A stretch of DNA of 64,000 nucleotides from Mucilaginibacter ginsenosidivorax. GTDB taxonomy: Bacteria > Bacteroidota > Bacteroidia > Sphingobacteriales > Sphingobacteriaceae. The notes under the pieces were generated by a model. The model had not been told where the DNA came from, searched no databases, and saw only the letters and a list, made by a program, of their open reading frames with translations. Location: positions 4,898,001-4,962,000 of the forward strand of contig NZ_CP042437.1 of NCBI RefSeq assembly GCF_007971525.1, written 5' to 3'. A program made the position numbers and the translations under genes. How positions within the stretch are numbered: position 1 is the first letter of the stretch; each line of letters starts with the position of its first letter. Positions 33,576 through 42,709 of the stretch are shown here, in pieces.

Positions 33576-36275
33576 CTACAAATTTGCAGTTGCAATCCAT
33601 CCGCCAGGAATAGAAAGCAACTTAACTACTCCCCCATTTGTGCTAATAGTGTATGACGAAACGGAGTTGTTAATTTTTTCTCCTGATGCAGGTGTGATTG
33701 TTATATTATGGGCGGCTGCAGTGAATGTTTCGTCCGTAACAATCAATTGATAACCATAATTCGTTTTACTGTTGGTTGGCCCTGCCTCAACTAACGGAAG
33801 CGTGATCGTGATTGCAATTGAGGAAGTTGTTACGCCCAATACATCTTCGGTAAGAGCCACAGCATAATTTGCTGTGACAGCAACACGTTTTAAGACTTTT
33901 GATGCTGCTATTTGAGTTGATGCGTATATTGAATGCTTGATTTTGCCAAAACAAATTTTATTTGCGCCGGTAACGGAACTATCTATAAACCATGGCCTGT
34001 ATTCTGCATTTGTTGTTGGTGAGTCAAACTTAACATCGGTAAAATCAAGATCGTCGAGCAGTAAACTTCCAACAGCAGCGTTTTGCATTAATATTCCCGC
34101 AGGCATCTTAGTCCCAACGGACGAGAATTTATAATTGTTTATTAGACCAGAAATGAATGTACCGACCGCCTGTATAGTAATTCCTGTATTCTGACCAATT
34201 ATATTAGATCCGCTTAGTAATCCATGTCGAATGTTTATATCCTGCCAATTTATATCCCAATTACCGTGTTGAATACTTATCCCGTAGTAGATATTATGGC
34301 CCGCAGTATCTAAAACTCCGTCTCCATTTATCCTTATGTTTTTCAGGTTCAATATTGTTCTTGGTATTAGCGAGTTTGCCCCGTTCGTGGTATCATAATC
34401 TGAATTTGTAAAATACATAGCTGACCCTAGGCCAGATCCCGATGTCACATTGATACCAACAGTATTTATTACGAGCCCGTCGATATATATATTGGGAAAA
34501 CCTTGAGAAGTTACCGCACCTCCATTAGATAAAAAAGTTCGGCCTATTTCCAAATAAGTACAATTTTTAATATACATCGATGCACCAGGATACACTCCAT
34601 TTCTTACCGCTTTCCAACCTTTATGCTCATCTTGAGCGGTAAGTTGTGTATTCTCGTAGCGACAATTTTCAAAACAAATTTTCTGTTTGTCGATTTCTAT
34701 GAATTTAACAACTGTTCCGTCTGCATGAGAAACGCCTGCGGTAGCGTTTAATCCTCGTGTAATGAATAAGGTATTTGATCCGGAATAATTATAATAACAA
34801 ACTTCACTGTCCATAATGAGAAACCCATTATTGGCAACATTTGTTGGAAATGCCGCTATGACCAATGCTGTTGAACTATTGTCAATTCCTGAACCACTCG
34901 AAATTGTAGTTTTAGGAGCCCCCGCAGATGTATATGCAGGCGCGTTTTGGTTTGTTTGATAATATCCGGTAGTATAGGCATTTTTTATCAAACAATCTTT
35001 TACCTGCGCGTTGAATAATGCATCAATCTCAATTCCTACATCTCCTGAAAACTCGCCTACGCACCGTTCAAGTAAAACACGGTTTCCGTAGCCACAATTA
35101 CCGATTAGAAAATTTTGGCATGAATATGCATTTGGAGCCAGCTGATTTGTTGTATGATATAGATCCCTGAATATAATATTGTCGATAAAGTATTCCGGGC
35201 CGTTACTGGCGGCAATCACGGCAAACCCAGCTGCTCCCCCGAACATATTTACCCTTTCAATAGTTATATTTTGAGCATATACGGCTCCTGAATATCCACC
35301 TAATCCCTGTGACGAGGACGTATTTGAAATGATGCTGATCGCCCCTCTTCTTGTTGTTGCCTTATCAAAATGAAGGGTAGATGGAATTGTTTCTAATGGG
35401 ACATTAATCACATCGATGTCGGAAACATTTAGTGTATCAACATTTATATTGTAACCAACAACGCCCAATGCCCCCATACCAATAATAGTATGTTGGCGAC
35501 ACGCTCCTTGTAAAGTATCTCCCGTCGCTATCGATTCGCCGGATACGAGAAATACCTCAATAGCTGTAGTGCTTCCGGCTTTTAATCTATAACTACGAAG
35601 GTTTCCGGCCGCTGTTCCTGTATTAATATATGGTAAGAATAGTGCTCCCGTTGGAAAGAAATTACTATTATTACCAACGTCTATAGTTACCCATGCCGAT
35701 GTTCCCGAACCTCCGGTTACTACCGTCGTGTTCGGTAAAATAGCAGCGCCGTCAATGTTATTAACATCGATATCAAATTGTTTAATTGTGATATTTTGGT
35801 ACAGGTTGACAGATGCTACGCTAACAGGAGAAATAAAATCAAAAGCACGGGATACATTCCTGCTAAGTTTAAGAGTTGTTGTTTTTTTTCCATCGCCCAT
35901 GATAGTTATTCCGGTCGCATTTACAGGAAGAGTAAGAGCGCCTGCATTATATTTATTAAGAAAAAATATTCCTGTACCAAGCATTACCACGCCATTACCA
36001 TTCACAGCATTAATGGCATTCTGTATTGCGTCATAACAGTCGGTTGTACCATCACCTATGGCTCCAAACCATGAAGCATATACCGTATTATAAGCATAAA
36101 CACGCCTGAAGCATCCTCCGGCTGTAGACGAGATAATAGTACCAATGTTCTCAACACTCGTATCCGAAGGATTGTAGTAGAATATCCCTTGTTTACCCGC
36201 TTCGGTTAAGCAATACTCAATTGTTGAACTGGGAGTGGCAATGGCTTGCATTGCAGCAACAGACGAAACTATCAT
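33576..36275 (-). CDS. Tailspike-like right-handed beta-helix protein (Pectate_lyase_3 / GH28-related)
   Basis: An 899-residue protein with no signal peptide. The N-terminal segment (EYCLTEAGKQGIFYYN, then FRRVYAYNTVYASWFGAIGDGTTDCYDAIQNAINAVNG) matches the GAxGDGxTDxxxAIQxAI signature of phage tailspikes and GH28-related proteins. A long series of Asn/Ile/Gly-rich beta-helix coils follows (about 90-790). The C-terminal 100 residues (AITITLPLVEAG, then ITITPASGEKIN, then GGWIATANL) resemble phage tail-fibre end domains. No phage genes flank it. The codon use is visibly more A/T-rich than in neighbours and dispersed repeats bracket the gene, suggesting transfer. Likely a polysaccharide-binding or degrading protein. 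Confidence 0.78.
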   Translation of the reverse strand: MIVSSVAAMQAIATPSSTIEYCLTEAGKQGIFYYNPSDTSVENIGTIISSTAGGCFRRVYAYNTVYASWFGAIGDGTTDCYDAIQNAINAVNGNGVVMLGTGIFFLNKYNAGALTLPVNATGITIMGDGKKTTTLKLSRNVSRAFDFISPVSVASVNLYQNITIKQFDIDVNNIDGAAILPNTTVVTGGSGTSAWVTIDVGNNSNFFPTGALFLPYINTGTAAGNLRSYRLKAGSTTAIEVFLVSGESIATGDTLQGACRQHTIIGMGALGVVGYNINVDTLNVSDIDVINVPLETIPSTLHFDKATTRRGAISIISNTSSSQGLGGYSGAVYAQNITIERVNMFGGAAGFAVIAASNGPEYFIDNIIFRDLYHTTNQLAPNAYSCQNFLIGNCGYGNRVLLERCVGEFSGDVGIEIDALFNAQVKDCLIKNAYTTGYYQTNQNAPAYTSAGAPKTTISSGSGIDNSSTALVIAAFPTNVANNGFLIMDSEVCYYNYSGSNTLFITRGLNATAGVSHADGTVVKFIEIDKQKICFENCRYENTQLTAQDEHKGWKAVRNGVYPGASMYIKNCTYLEIGRTFLSNGGAVTSQGFPNIYIDGLVINTVGINVTSGSGLGSAMYFTNSDYDTTNGANSLIPRTILNLKNIRINGDGVLDTAGHNIYYGISIQHGNWDINWQDINIRHGLLSGSNIIGQNTGITIQAVGTFISGLINNYKFSSVGTKMPAGILMQNAAVGSLLLDDLDFTDVKFDSPTTNAEYRPWFIDSSVTGANKICFGKIKHSIYASTQIAASKVLKRVAVTANYAVALTEDVLGVTTSSIAITITLPLVEAGPTNSKTNYGYQLIVTDETFTAAAHNITITPASGEKINNSVSSYTISTNGGVVKLLSIPGGWIATANL

Positions 36276-36370
36276 ATGTCAAAATGTTTATATTGGTTAT
36301 TATAATAATAAAGATAAAGCTTATTTAATAAGAAGCTAAGTGTTTAAAAAAAATATCGTTTTTTTTTAAC

Positions 36371-36445
36371 CCGCCTTTGTTGGTATTCCTTGCCCGCGCT
36401 TTAGTCGCGTTGTCCTCAAACAAATTCGTCACCCGTTATTAAGTC
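36371..36445. repeat. Dispersed repeat D, copy 1
   Basis: The first 27 bases (36371-36397) are identical to 38315-38341, with weaker similarity over about 75 bases. It lies 5' of the NHL-repeat gene; the second copy lies 3' of it. Together with copy B of the other repeat it fills the gene-free stretch 36276-36721. Confidence 0.75.
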
Positions 36446-36457
36446 GTGGAAAGCTCA

Positions 36458-36580
36458 TTTTAGCGCAGGTCTTGTGTATGGGGCTTTGAGCGATGGGTGA
36501 CCTGTGCTTCACGAGTGTCGTAAAATAAGTCACAAGTGATCCCCTCGCGGGCAACCGCACAACACTTGCGCAAAGGGGCT
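36458..36580. repeat. Dispersed repeat copy B
   Basis: Near-identical over 62 bases to 33275-33336 (59 of 62). The internal hairpin is kept: GCGCAGGTC pairs with GACCTGTGC, where the A-to-G change turns one pair into G-T without breaking the stem. Confidence 0.8.
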
Positions 36581-36721
36581 TTGGGGGGCCGCCAGAGTTT
36601 CAACGCTCGGCATTTGCTATGTATTGCTCGTAAAGGGCTTTTAAATTTCGTTATGTAAATAATTAAACATTATTCTTGAAGAAATTTAAACAGGCTCCAT
36701 ATATTTAAGAAATTTTATCAC

Positions 36722-38188
36722 ATGAAATTCCTGAACTTGCCCGTTAGCGCTTTATTGATTATCATTTTATTGACTATTATTGGGAGTAGTTGTAAAAAAA
36801 CTTCGTCAGCAATTGATAAAGCCCCGATAGATAACACGATAAGCCATAACCTAATTTTAGGTACTTGGCATTCAGTTAGTAAAGTTCCGGATTATCCCGA
36901 GAAATATTTTGGGCCCAACAACTTCTATTATGAAGATATAGGTAACCCTTACGGTCCCAGTTTCCATTTGAGCAGCTATTATTGGGGTACCAACGATACC
37001 TTAATTATAGGGCCTGTCAAGGTCAAGGTAATGAAGTTGACTTCAGATTCATTGGTGTATGCATTTGATACTCATAGTAAATCGATATATCGGTACTATA
37101 ATAAACATTTACCTTTTATCGACTCATCGGGTAATTTATCTGCTATCTCCGGTGCCGATTATCCCGGTTACGGTGGTGATGGCGGGTCTGCAGAAAAAGC
37201 CCAGATAAACGGCCCGGCAGGATTAGCTATCGATAAATCTGGCAATATTTATTTCTTCGATGGAGGTAATGCATGTATGAGAGAAATTACAGCAATTGAT
37301 AAAACAATATACACAATAGCTGGTCAAGCATTTACTGCTGGGGGAATCAATTTTGGAGATGATAATTTACCAGCTTTATCAACACGCTTAAACAGTTACA
37401 GTTATTCTGTAACCATCGATAAATACAATAACATCTATTTCTTGCAGTATGATGTTACTGATTTCAACAATGTTCTGTATAAACTCTCTTCTGCCGATCA
37501 TAAATGTCATATTATTTGTGGTAAATTAAAAGGATATTCAGGCGATGGGGGAGCTGCTTCCAAAGCAGCAACAACCTGGATGGGGTCTATGATTAGTGAC
37601 TCTGAAGGAAATATTTATATTTCCGATCAGTTGGCAACCAGGATAAGGAAAATATCAGCATCAGATGGAACCATATCTGCCTTTGCGGGTAATGGTACAG
37701 CCGGTTACGATGGTGATGGCGGAGACGCTAAAAACGCATCTATTGCTGTGGGAGCAATGGCCTTGGATAATGAAGGCAACCTTCTATTAGCCAATGATAA
37801 TGACCTGCATAGCGGGTATATCCGTAAAATAAACTTTAAAACGGGTATCATCACAACTATTGCTGGAACGGGGAAAAACGCTTATGCAGGAGATGGCGTA
37901 GACGCAAGGCAAGCAAGTTTTACTGTTATTTCCTCGATAATCGTTAATAAAAAAGGAGATATATTTATCTCAGAAACATCTAATTCCAGTAATAGAATAA
38001 GAAAGATAACCGCCTTAACTAATATAATTAAAACAATTGCGGGCAACAAGTATCCCACATACTCCGGTGGCGGCAATTATCTCACCCTCAAATCATTTTC
38101 ACCTACTGTAATTGCATTTGATCCTAACGAGAACTTAATAATCAGCGATTATTTCAATAATAAAATCTTTAAAATAACATATAATTAA
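36722..38188 (+). CDS. NHL-repeat lipoprotein
   Basis: A 488-residue protein with a lipoprotein signal (lipobox GSSC followed by KK). After about 130 residues of unique sequence come at least five NHL-type repeats, each with GYxGDGGxAxxA followed by a D-x-x-GNIYxxD-x-x-x-x-R-I-R-K-I block (for example GDGGAASKA, then GNIYISDQLATRIRKI). They should fold into a beta-propeller used for protein or sugar contacts. Surface or periplasmic location is expected. A/T-rich and bracketed by direct repeats (36371 and 38315), as expected for an accessory gene. Confidence 0.88.
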   Translation: MKFLNLPVSALLIIILLTIIGSSCKKTSSAIDKAPIDNTISHNLILGTWHSVSKVPDYPEKYFGPNNFYYEDIGNPYGPSFHLSSYYWGTNDTLIIGPVKVKVMKLTSDSLVYAFDTHSKSIYRYYNKHLPFIDSSGNLSAISGADYPGYGGDGGSAEKAQINGPAGLAIDKSGNIYFFDGGNACMREITAIDKTIYTIAGQAFTAGGINFGDDNLPALSTRLNSYSYSVTIDKYNNIYFLQYDVTDFNNVLYKLSSADHKCHIICGKLKGYSGDGGAASKAATTWMGSMISDSEGNIYISDQLATRIRKISASDGTISAFAGNGTAGYDGDGGDAKNASIAVGAMALDNEGNLLLANDNDLHSGYIRKINFKTGIITTIAGTGKNAYAGDGVDARQASFTVISSIIVNKKGDIFISETSNSSNRIRKITALTNIIKTIAGNKYPTYSGGGNYLTLKSFSPTVIAFDPNENLIISDYFNNKIFKITYN

Positions 38189-38988
38189 CTTAAAGCCCGT
38201 TTGAAAATCTATTATAACAGCTAACGAGTTTGTTGAAGACAACTCCAATATATCAAAAAGCCTCTGTTTTTTTATATATTAATTGTAGTTACGTGTAAAT
38301 CAAATTCAGCCACTCCGCCTTTGTTGGTATTCCTTGCCCGCACTTTGTTGGAATTGTCTCCAACAAACTTGTTATCCCTTATTAAATCGCACAAGATGGT
38401 ACACTTCTTTCGCCGTCATTTTAAAATCGGATTAGTGGATTTGTAATACCCTATGATATTGGTATCGCCGAAGTAATAAAAAAGCAGTAACACGGTTTAA
38501 TGAAATAACCGCCGGTGACGAAGTTGTTGGAGACAACTTCATCAACGTAAGCGGGTTTTACATGTATTTTCTTCCATGTATTAAATTCGTTGAGAAAGTT
38601 GTTTTTTTACTTTATCCCCGCGTAAGGGATAGCAGCGAATACCGGCCCGCGCCTAATGCCTGAAGCAGTATAAGTGAATAGCCCGACCCCGCGTCTACCA
38701 GCGGGGTTACGCCATAATAATTGTTACCTGCATAGCTCATTGAACCCCTACCTTCCCCAAGGAAGGAATCGCACGGGGCTTTGCTTTGGATGGTGAGGGA
38801 TGATTGCTTAGCATGGTTTAGATGCAGGGCGTACAAGATTTCTCTTTCGCGCCCACGCTTCTGGCCTTTCCTCGCTCTATCGAAATGACAAATTTTTCTT
38901 TTTAAATCCTGTCAATCCTGCAAAATCTTGAAAACGGCGCAGCCCTCTTGAGCACCTTTAAAAAACTAATAACCGGCGAAAAATCGTG
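38189..38988. other. 800-base gene-free stretch rich in repeat fragments
   Basis: No convincing gene. It holds repeat D copy 2, a perfect hairpin GAAGTTGT-TGGAG-ACAACTTC (38519-38540), and at 38822-38890 the right half of the TCGAAATGACA palindromic element found whole at 40805 and 41391. A short open frame at 38612-38836 looks like chance. Confidence 0.7.
38315..38395. repeat. Dispersed repeat D, copy 2
   Basis: Matches 36371-36445 (27 identical bases, then divergent). It contains TTGGAATTGTCTCCAA, an inverted repeat related to the GAAGTTGT/ACAACTTC hairpin at 38519-38540. Confidence 0.75.
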
Positions 38989-39735
38989 TTAAATGCCCAG
39001 TACCTGCTTCAACTTCACATACCCCGTTTTACTTACCGGGATTTTAGCTCCGGATTTTAAAATAGCCAAATGCGCGTCCTTTTCATAAGGGTCAATGCGG
39101 GTGATTTGGGTGATGGCGATGATGTACGAGCGGTGCACGCGGACGAACTGCCTTGGGTCGAGGGTTTGTTCGAAGAAGCTCATGGTTTTGTTTTTGAGGT
39201 ATGAGCCTTCTTTGGTGATAACGGATACGTAGTCGTCGTCGGCCATGAGGTATTCAACGTCGGCAACGGGGATAATTTTTACTTTGGTGCCGGTTTTTAC
39301 CACAATGCGCTCGTTTTGGGCGGGCGAGTGAGCGGCCACGGCATCCAGCAGTTCTTCGGTATGTTTGGGGGCGTGTTTTTCGGGGGTGCTGGCCAGGTAT
39401 TTTTCTACCGCTTTATTAAAGCGCTCTTTGCTGAAGGGTTTCATGAGGTAATCAACCGCGTGGGCTTCAAAGGCTTTAATGGCGTACTCGTCAAAAGCGG
39501 TAGTGAAAATAACGGCGGGCGGGTTTTCTACCAGTTCAAGCATTTCAAAACCGTTGATCTTGGGCATCTGCACATCTAAAAATATCAGGTCGGGCTGGTG
39601 TTGCTGTATGGCTTTAAGGCCTTCAAAACCATCGTTACATTCCTGTATCAGCTCAATATCTTTAAAATTTTGCAGGTATTCCATTACAACCATGCGGGCT
39701 AATGGCTCGTCGTCAATAATCAGGGCGCGCTTCAT
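38989..39735 (-). CDS. LytTR-family response regulator
   Basis: A 248-residue regulator: receiver domain with phospho-accepting Asp54 (DLIFLDVQMP), acidic pair DDE near the N-terminus, conserved Thr-Ala (FTTAF) and Lys (MKPF). A LytTR DNA-binding domain follows (about 145-245) with RIVVKTGTKVKIIPVADVEYLMADDDYV, QFVRVHRSYII and KSGAKIPVSKTGYVKLKQVLG. It overlaps the LytS-type kinase by 4 bases and forms a two-component system with it. Confidence 0.94.
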   Translation of the reverse strand: MKRALIIDDEPLARMVVMEYLQNFKDIELIQECNDGFEGLKAIQQHQPDLIFLDVQMPKINGFEMLELVENPPAVIFTTAFDEYAIKAFEAHAVDYLMKPFSKERFNKAVEKYLASTPEKHAPKHTEELLDAVAAHSPAQNERIVVKTGTKVKIIPVADVEYLMADDDYVSVITKEGSYLKNKTMSFFEQTLDPRQFVRVHRSYIIAITQITRIDPYEKDAHLAILKSGAKIPVSKTGYVKLKQVLGI

Positions 39736-40766
39736 ACTTGTGGTACTTTTATAATGGTTGTAAATATATTATCATTTGCGTAAGTTTCCATAAGGTCGTT
39801 ACGGGCAAATAACAAATATAAACGGCGCTGCACCCCGCGCAAGCCAAAACCGGTACCTTTTTTGGGCCTGCTGGTTTGCGGATCGTAGGGGTTTTGCACC
39901 ATCACTACCAAATAATGATCCTCCATTTCGCCGCGGATGCTTACGGTAACCTCGCCAGTGGTATCGTACAGGCCAAATTTAATGGCATTTTCAACCAGTG
40001 GCTGCAGCAGCATGGAGGGCAGCAGGGCGGCGCCACAGCGCGGATCGCAACTAATCTCGGTTTGCAGGCGGTGGCCAAAGCGTACTTTTTCAATATCCAG
40101 GTATAAATTCAGGTGGGCCAGCTCGTCGCTGAGGGGAACCTGTTGCTGATCGTCCTTTTTTAGCGTGCCGCGCAAAAAGTCGGACAGCTGGTGTATCATC
40201 GTACGGGCCAAATCGGGTTTAAAGCCAATGAGCGCGTTAATGGAGTTGAGGCTGTTAAACAAAAAGTGCGGCTGCAATTGCTGGCGCAGGTTGTATAGTT
40301 CGGCATCACGGGCCAGCTGCTCGGCCTCGGTTTTGCGTTTCATGGTTTCGCGCTGATCCAGCTGCGAGTACCACAACAAGCTGATCATGGCCATCCAGCC
40401 CACGGCCAAAAAGTTGATAAAAAAGCGGATGGTTAAGGACTGAATAACAAAGTTAACAAAGATGGCATCGGTATTAAGCAGCGGCAGCAAATACCGGCAG
40501 CCCGCGGCGCAAATGCCCGCAAGCGCCACCACCCATATAAACAGGTTAATATAGCTGCCCTTGCCCGGCTGGTAGTAACGCAGGTTATTGTTGATAAGCC
40601 AGCAGGCGCCCGCCAGCAGCACAGCGCTAAGCAGGCCATCAATAGTTGAGGTGAACCACAAAAAACCAAAACTATGGATAATATACGTTTGCAGCGCCGC
40701 CCAGCCGAAGCCACAGGCCACAAACGCACCGTATAATTTTGAAGCTTTTAAATTTGGTATGGCCAA
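39732..40766 (-). CDS. LytS-type sensor histidine kinase
   Basis: A 344-residue kinase; the reading frame appears to start at a TTG (40766), since no upstream ATG fits and the next Met is deep inside. Four membrane helices (about 15-130) precede a coiled coil, then the His_kinase domain with His167 in LQPHFLFNSLNSINALIG and an ATPase region with PSMLLQPLVENAIKFG and KKGTGFGLRGVQRRLYLLF. Coupled to the LytTR regulator (4-base overlap). The signal is unknown; LiaF-like protein genes nearby hint at envelope stress. Confidence 0.92.
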   Translation of the reverse strand: MAIPNLKASKLYGAFVACGFGWAALQTYIIHSFGFLWFTSTIDGLLSAVLLAGACWLINNNLRYYQPGKGSYINLFIWVVALAGICAAGCRYLLPLLNTDAIFVNFVIQSLTIRFFINFLAVGWMAMISLLWYSQLDQRETMKRKTEAEQLARDAELYNLRQQLQPHFLFNSLNSINALIGFKPDLARTMIHQLSDFLRGTLKKDDQQQVPLSDELAHLNLYLDIEKVRFGHRLQTEISCDPRCGAALLPSMLLQPLVENAIKFGLYDTTGEVTVSIRGEMEDHYLVVMVQNPYDPQTSRPKKGTGFGLRGVQRRLYLLFARNDLMETYANDNIFTTIIKVPQV

Positions 40767-40804
40767 TGTTTTTTGTCGTTTTGTTAATTTACTTTATAAT
40801 CTTT

Positions 40805-40934
40805 TGTCATTTCGAACGAGGTACGAGGAGAAATCTTAAACATTATGCAATCCGAAGATGATTGTTGATGCATGGCGCATAAGATTTCTCTTTCGCCCTC
40901 CCGCTCAAGTCCCCACTGCTCTATCGAAATGACA
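40805..40934. repeat. Palindromic dispersed element, copy 1 (TGTCATTTCGA ends)
   Basis: A 130-bp imperfect palindrome beginning TGTCATTTCGAACGAGG and ending CTCTATCGAAATGACA. Inner arms GAGAAATCTTA and TAAGATTTCTC are also complementary. Same orientation as copy 2; the two bracket the DUF4288 gene. Confidence 0.85.
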
Positions 40935-40985
40935 ATTTTCTTTTATTTTAAATCTTCTTTCACTCACCACTCACCATTCACTAAC

Positions 40986-41321
40986 TCAATTCCTCACCCC
41001 CAGCAACGCTGCCTTATGATGCGCCCAGGCGATGTACAGATCGGCGTCGGGTGTTTCGTGTATGTTGTAATATAGCTCGGTACCGTCGGCAGGTTCGCTG
41101 ATGCGGTTAAGTTCGGCCACATCAATAAATTGCCATTTAACGGTTTGGCGTTCAATATTTTTAAAGCTATCCTGATTGGCATGGCCAATCTTGTTAGCCT
41201 TTTCAAAGGCGTTCAGCTCGGTTTCGGCGCTGATTAGCCGCAACTGCTCATCAAATTGCGCCTGATGGTCGCCATCACCGCTTATCACCCTGAAAACTAA
41301 TTTTGCTACGTACCAGTTCAT
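40986..41321 (-). CDS. DUF4288 family protein
   Basis: A 111-residue soluble protein that matches DUF4288: MNWYVAKLVFRVISGDGDH, then FDEQLRLISAETELNAFEKANKIG and KWQFIDVAELNRISEPADGTELY. No known function. It sits between two copies of a palindromic dispersed element. Confidence 0.82.
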   Translation of the reverse strand: MNWYVAKLVFRVISGDGDHQAQFDEQLRLISAETELNAFEKANKIGHANQDSFKNIERQTVKWQFIDVAELNRISEPADGTELYYNIHETPDADLYIAWAHHKAALLGVRN

Positions 41322-41330
41322 GATTAGAAG

Positions 41331-41366
41331 CCCCTCTAAATCTCTCCTGAAGGGGGAGATTTTTGT
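41331..41366. repeat. Partial copy of the AAGCCCCTCTAAATCTC repeat
   Basis: GAAGCCCCTCTAAATCTCTC followed by GGGGGAGAT matches the left half of the repeat at 55627-55700. Confidence 0.6.
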
Positions 41367-41390
41367 TTTGTTTATAGATAATTATTTAAC

Positions 41391-41545
41391 TGTCATTTCG
41401 AACGAGGTACGAGGAGAAATCTTATACGCCGTGCAATTCGACGATGCTTGTTGATGTAGGGCATACAAGATTTTTCGCTACGCTCAAGAGATAGTTTCTC
41501 TTTCGCCCTCTCCGCTCATGCCCCCGCTGCTCTATCGAAATGACA
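41391..41545. repeat. Palindromic dispersed element, copy 2
   Basis: A 155-bp relative of copy 1, with the same ends (TGTCATTTCGA and TCGAAATGACA) and an extra stretch of about 25 bases near the right arm (TTTCGCTACGCTCAAGAGATAG). Confidence 0.85.
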
Positions 41546-41598
41546 TTTTCTTTATTTTCAAAGTCTTAACTCTTGATTCTTGCCTCTTGATTCTCTTC

Positions 41599-42498
41599 TC
41601 AATAACTCCTGATATCCACCCCGGCAAAAATCGATACTCCTTTTAGTACCAGTATTTTGCCGTTAACGTTTGATGCTGTGCTGCGGATGCGTTTATCGTC
41701 TACACTGGCAAAAACCGCGGCCAGATCTGATACTACCTGCCAGTTGGATGGCACGATGATTTTGGTGCCGCCAAAAATCTGGGTAATATCCAGGTATACA
41801 CGGCCATCAATATCGGCCTGGGTAAAGTCGAGCTCGGCCCCACCAAAGATGTTAACGATATCGCCGCCCTTAAAATTTTTGCTCAGGATGGTTTTATTAA
41901 CCCCGCCGAAGATGGATACGGTATCCAGGTAATCGTCGCCGTTATGGTGGCCAAAAGGCGGCGTATCTTGCGGCGGTATGTTGGCATCGGCCGCGGCGGG
42001 TTCGCCTGATGGTGGTATTTCGCCGCCATCTTTTACGGTGTAGTCAACAATCGGGTCTTCCATTTTACCAAAATCGAACTTAGGTTTCTCGGTTCTTTTG
42101 CCCCAGTTGGCAGGGTCGGCAAAATCTTTTTCCCATTTGGTTTTGTATTTACCAGTAACAGGATCATGGCTTTTGCCGCGCCTTACAATAAGCCACATAC
42201 CAAAGGCTATAATGGCGATGGGCCATACAATGCGGTCAGAATCGTTTATATTGTTGATGATAAACAACACCACGCCGATGGCGATGAGCATGGGGCCGGA
42301 TGATTTTTGAAAATTATGTTTGGCGCCTACATACAGGCCCCAGGCCACCAACCACAGCGGCCAAAGTTCCAATGAGTCCGGGAGAAAGAATAGGCTAAAT
42401 TGTTTTAGTAATAATATTGCTCCTACAACAAGCAATATTATCCCGGCCATGGCTTTGCCTCGGTTTGGGTTTTGCGGAGAATTTATATCGTTGTTCAT
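41599..42498 (-). CDS. LiaF-like membrane protein (DUF5668 / cell-wall-stress response)
   Basis: A 299-residue protein. Four short membrane helices in the first 110 residues (AGIILLVVGAILLLKQ, LWPLWLVAWGLYVGAK, PMLIAIGVVLFII, IVWPIAIIAFGMWLIV) are followed by a linker rich in Pro/Gly. A beta-helical C-terminal domain (about 190-299) carries repeated sIFGGVNK and NIFGGAELDF-type strands, as in LiaF/YvqF. LiaF proteins modulate envelope-stress kinases in Firmicutes; in Bacteroidota the role is less clear. The LytS/LytTR pair is about 1 kb away. Confidence 0.86.
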   Translation of the reverse strand: MNNDINSPQNPNRGKAMAGIILLVVGAILLLKQFSLFFLPDSLELWPLWLVAWGLYVGAKHNFQKSSGPMLIAIGVVLFIINNINDSDRIVWPIAIIAFGMWLIVRRGKSHDPVTGKYKTKWEKDFADPANWGKRTEKPKFDFGKMEDPIVDYTVKDGGEIPPSGEPAAADANIPPQDTPPFGHHNGDDYLDTVSIFGGVNKTILSKNFKGGDIVNIFGGAELDFTQADIDGRVYLDITQIFGGTKIIVPSNWQVVSDLAAVFASVDDKRIRSTASNVNGKILVLKGVSIFAGVDIRSY

Positions 42499-42526
42499 TT
42501 GTTCAGTTGCATTTTAAATCATATCC

Positions 42527-42534
42527 CAAAACTA
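42527..42534 (-). promoter_or_regulatory. Bacteroidetes -7 promoter element (TAGTTTTG)
   Basis: Exact TAnnTTTG match on the minus strand, 29 bases upstream of the LiaF-like start at 42498. Confidence 0.5.
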
Positions 42535-42709
42535 AGGTAACATTATACATGTGCCAAACAAATACTGGCGATATATTTAAAGTAATCGGTAAGGGGGGAA
42601 GTTTTGTCGGTGAAAAAGTTGGGGGTAGGGGTATTGCTATTACGAAGGCCCGGTTTGTAACGGCTGGTAAAACAAATTATACTAATTTTAGCCATCTGAA
42701 ATTATCACG

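Noticed and set aside
38612..38836. A 74-codon minus-strand open frame
   Set aside because: It lies in a repeat-rich, gene-free stretch, has no typical start context and no recognisable protein features.
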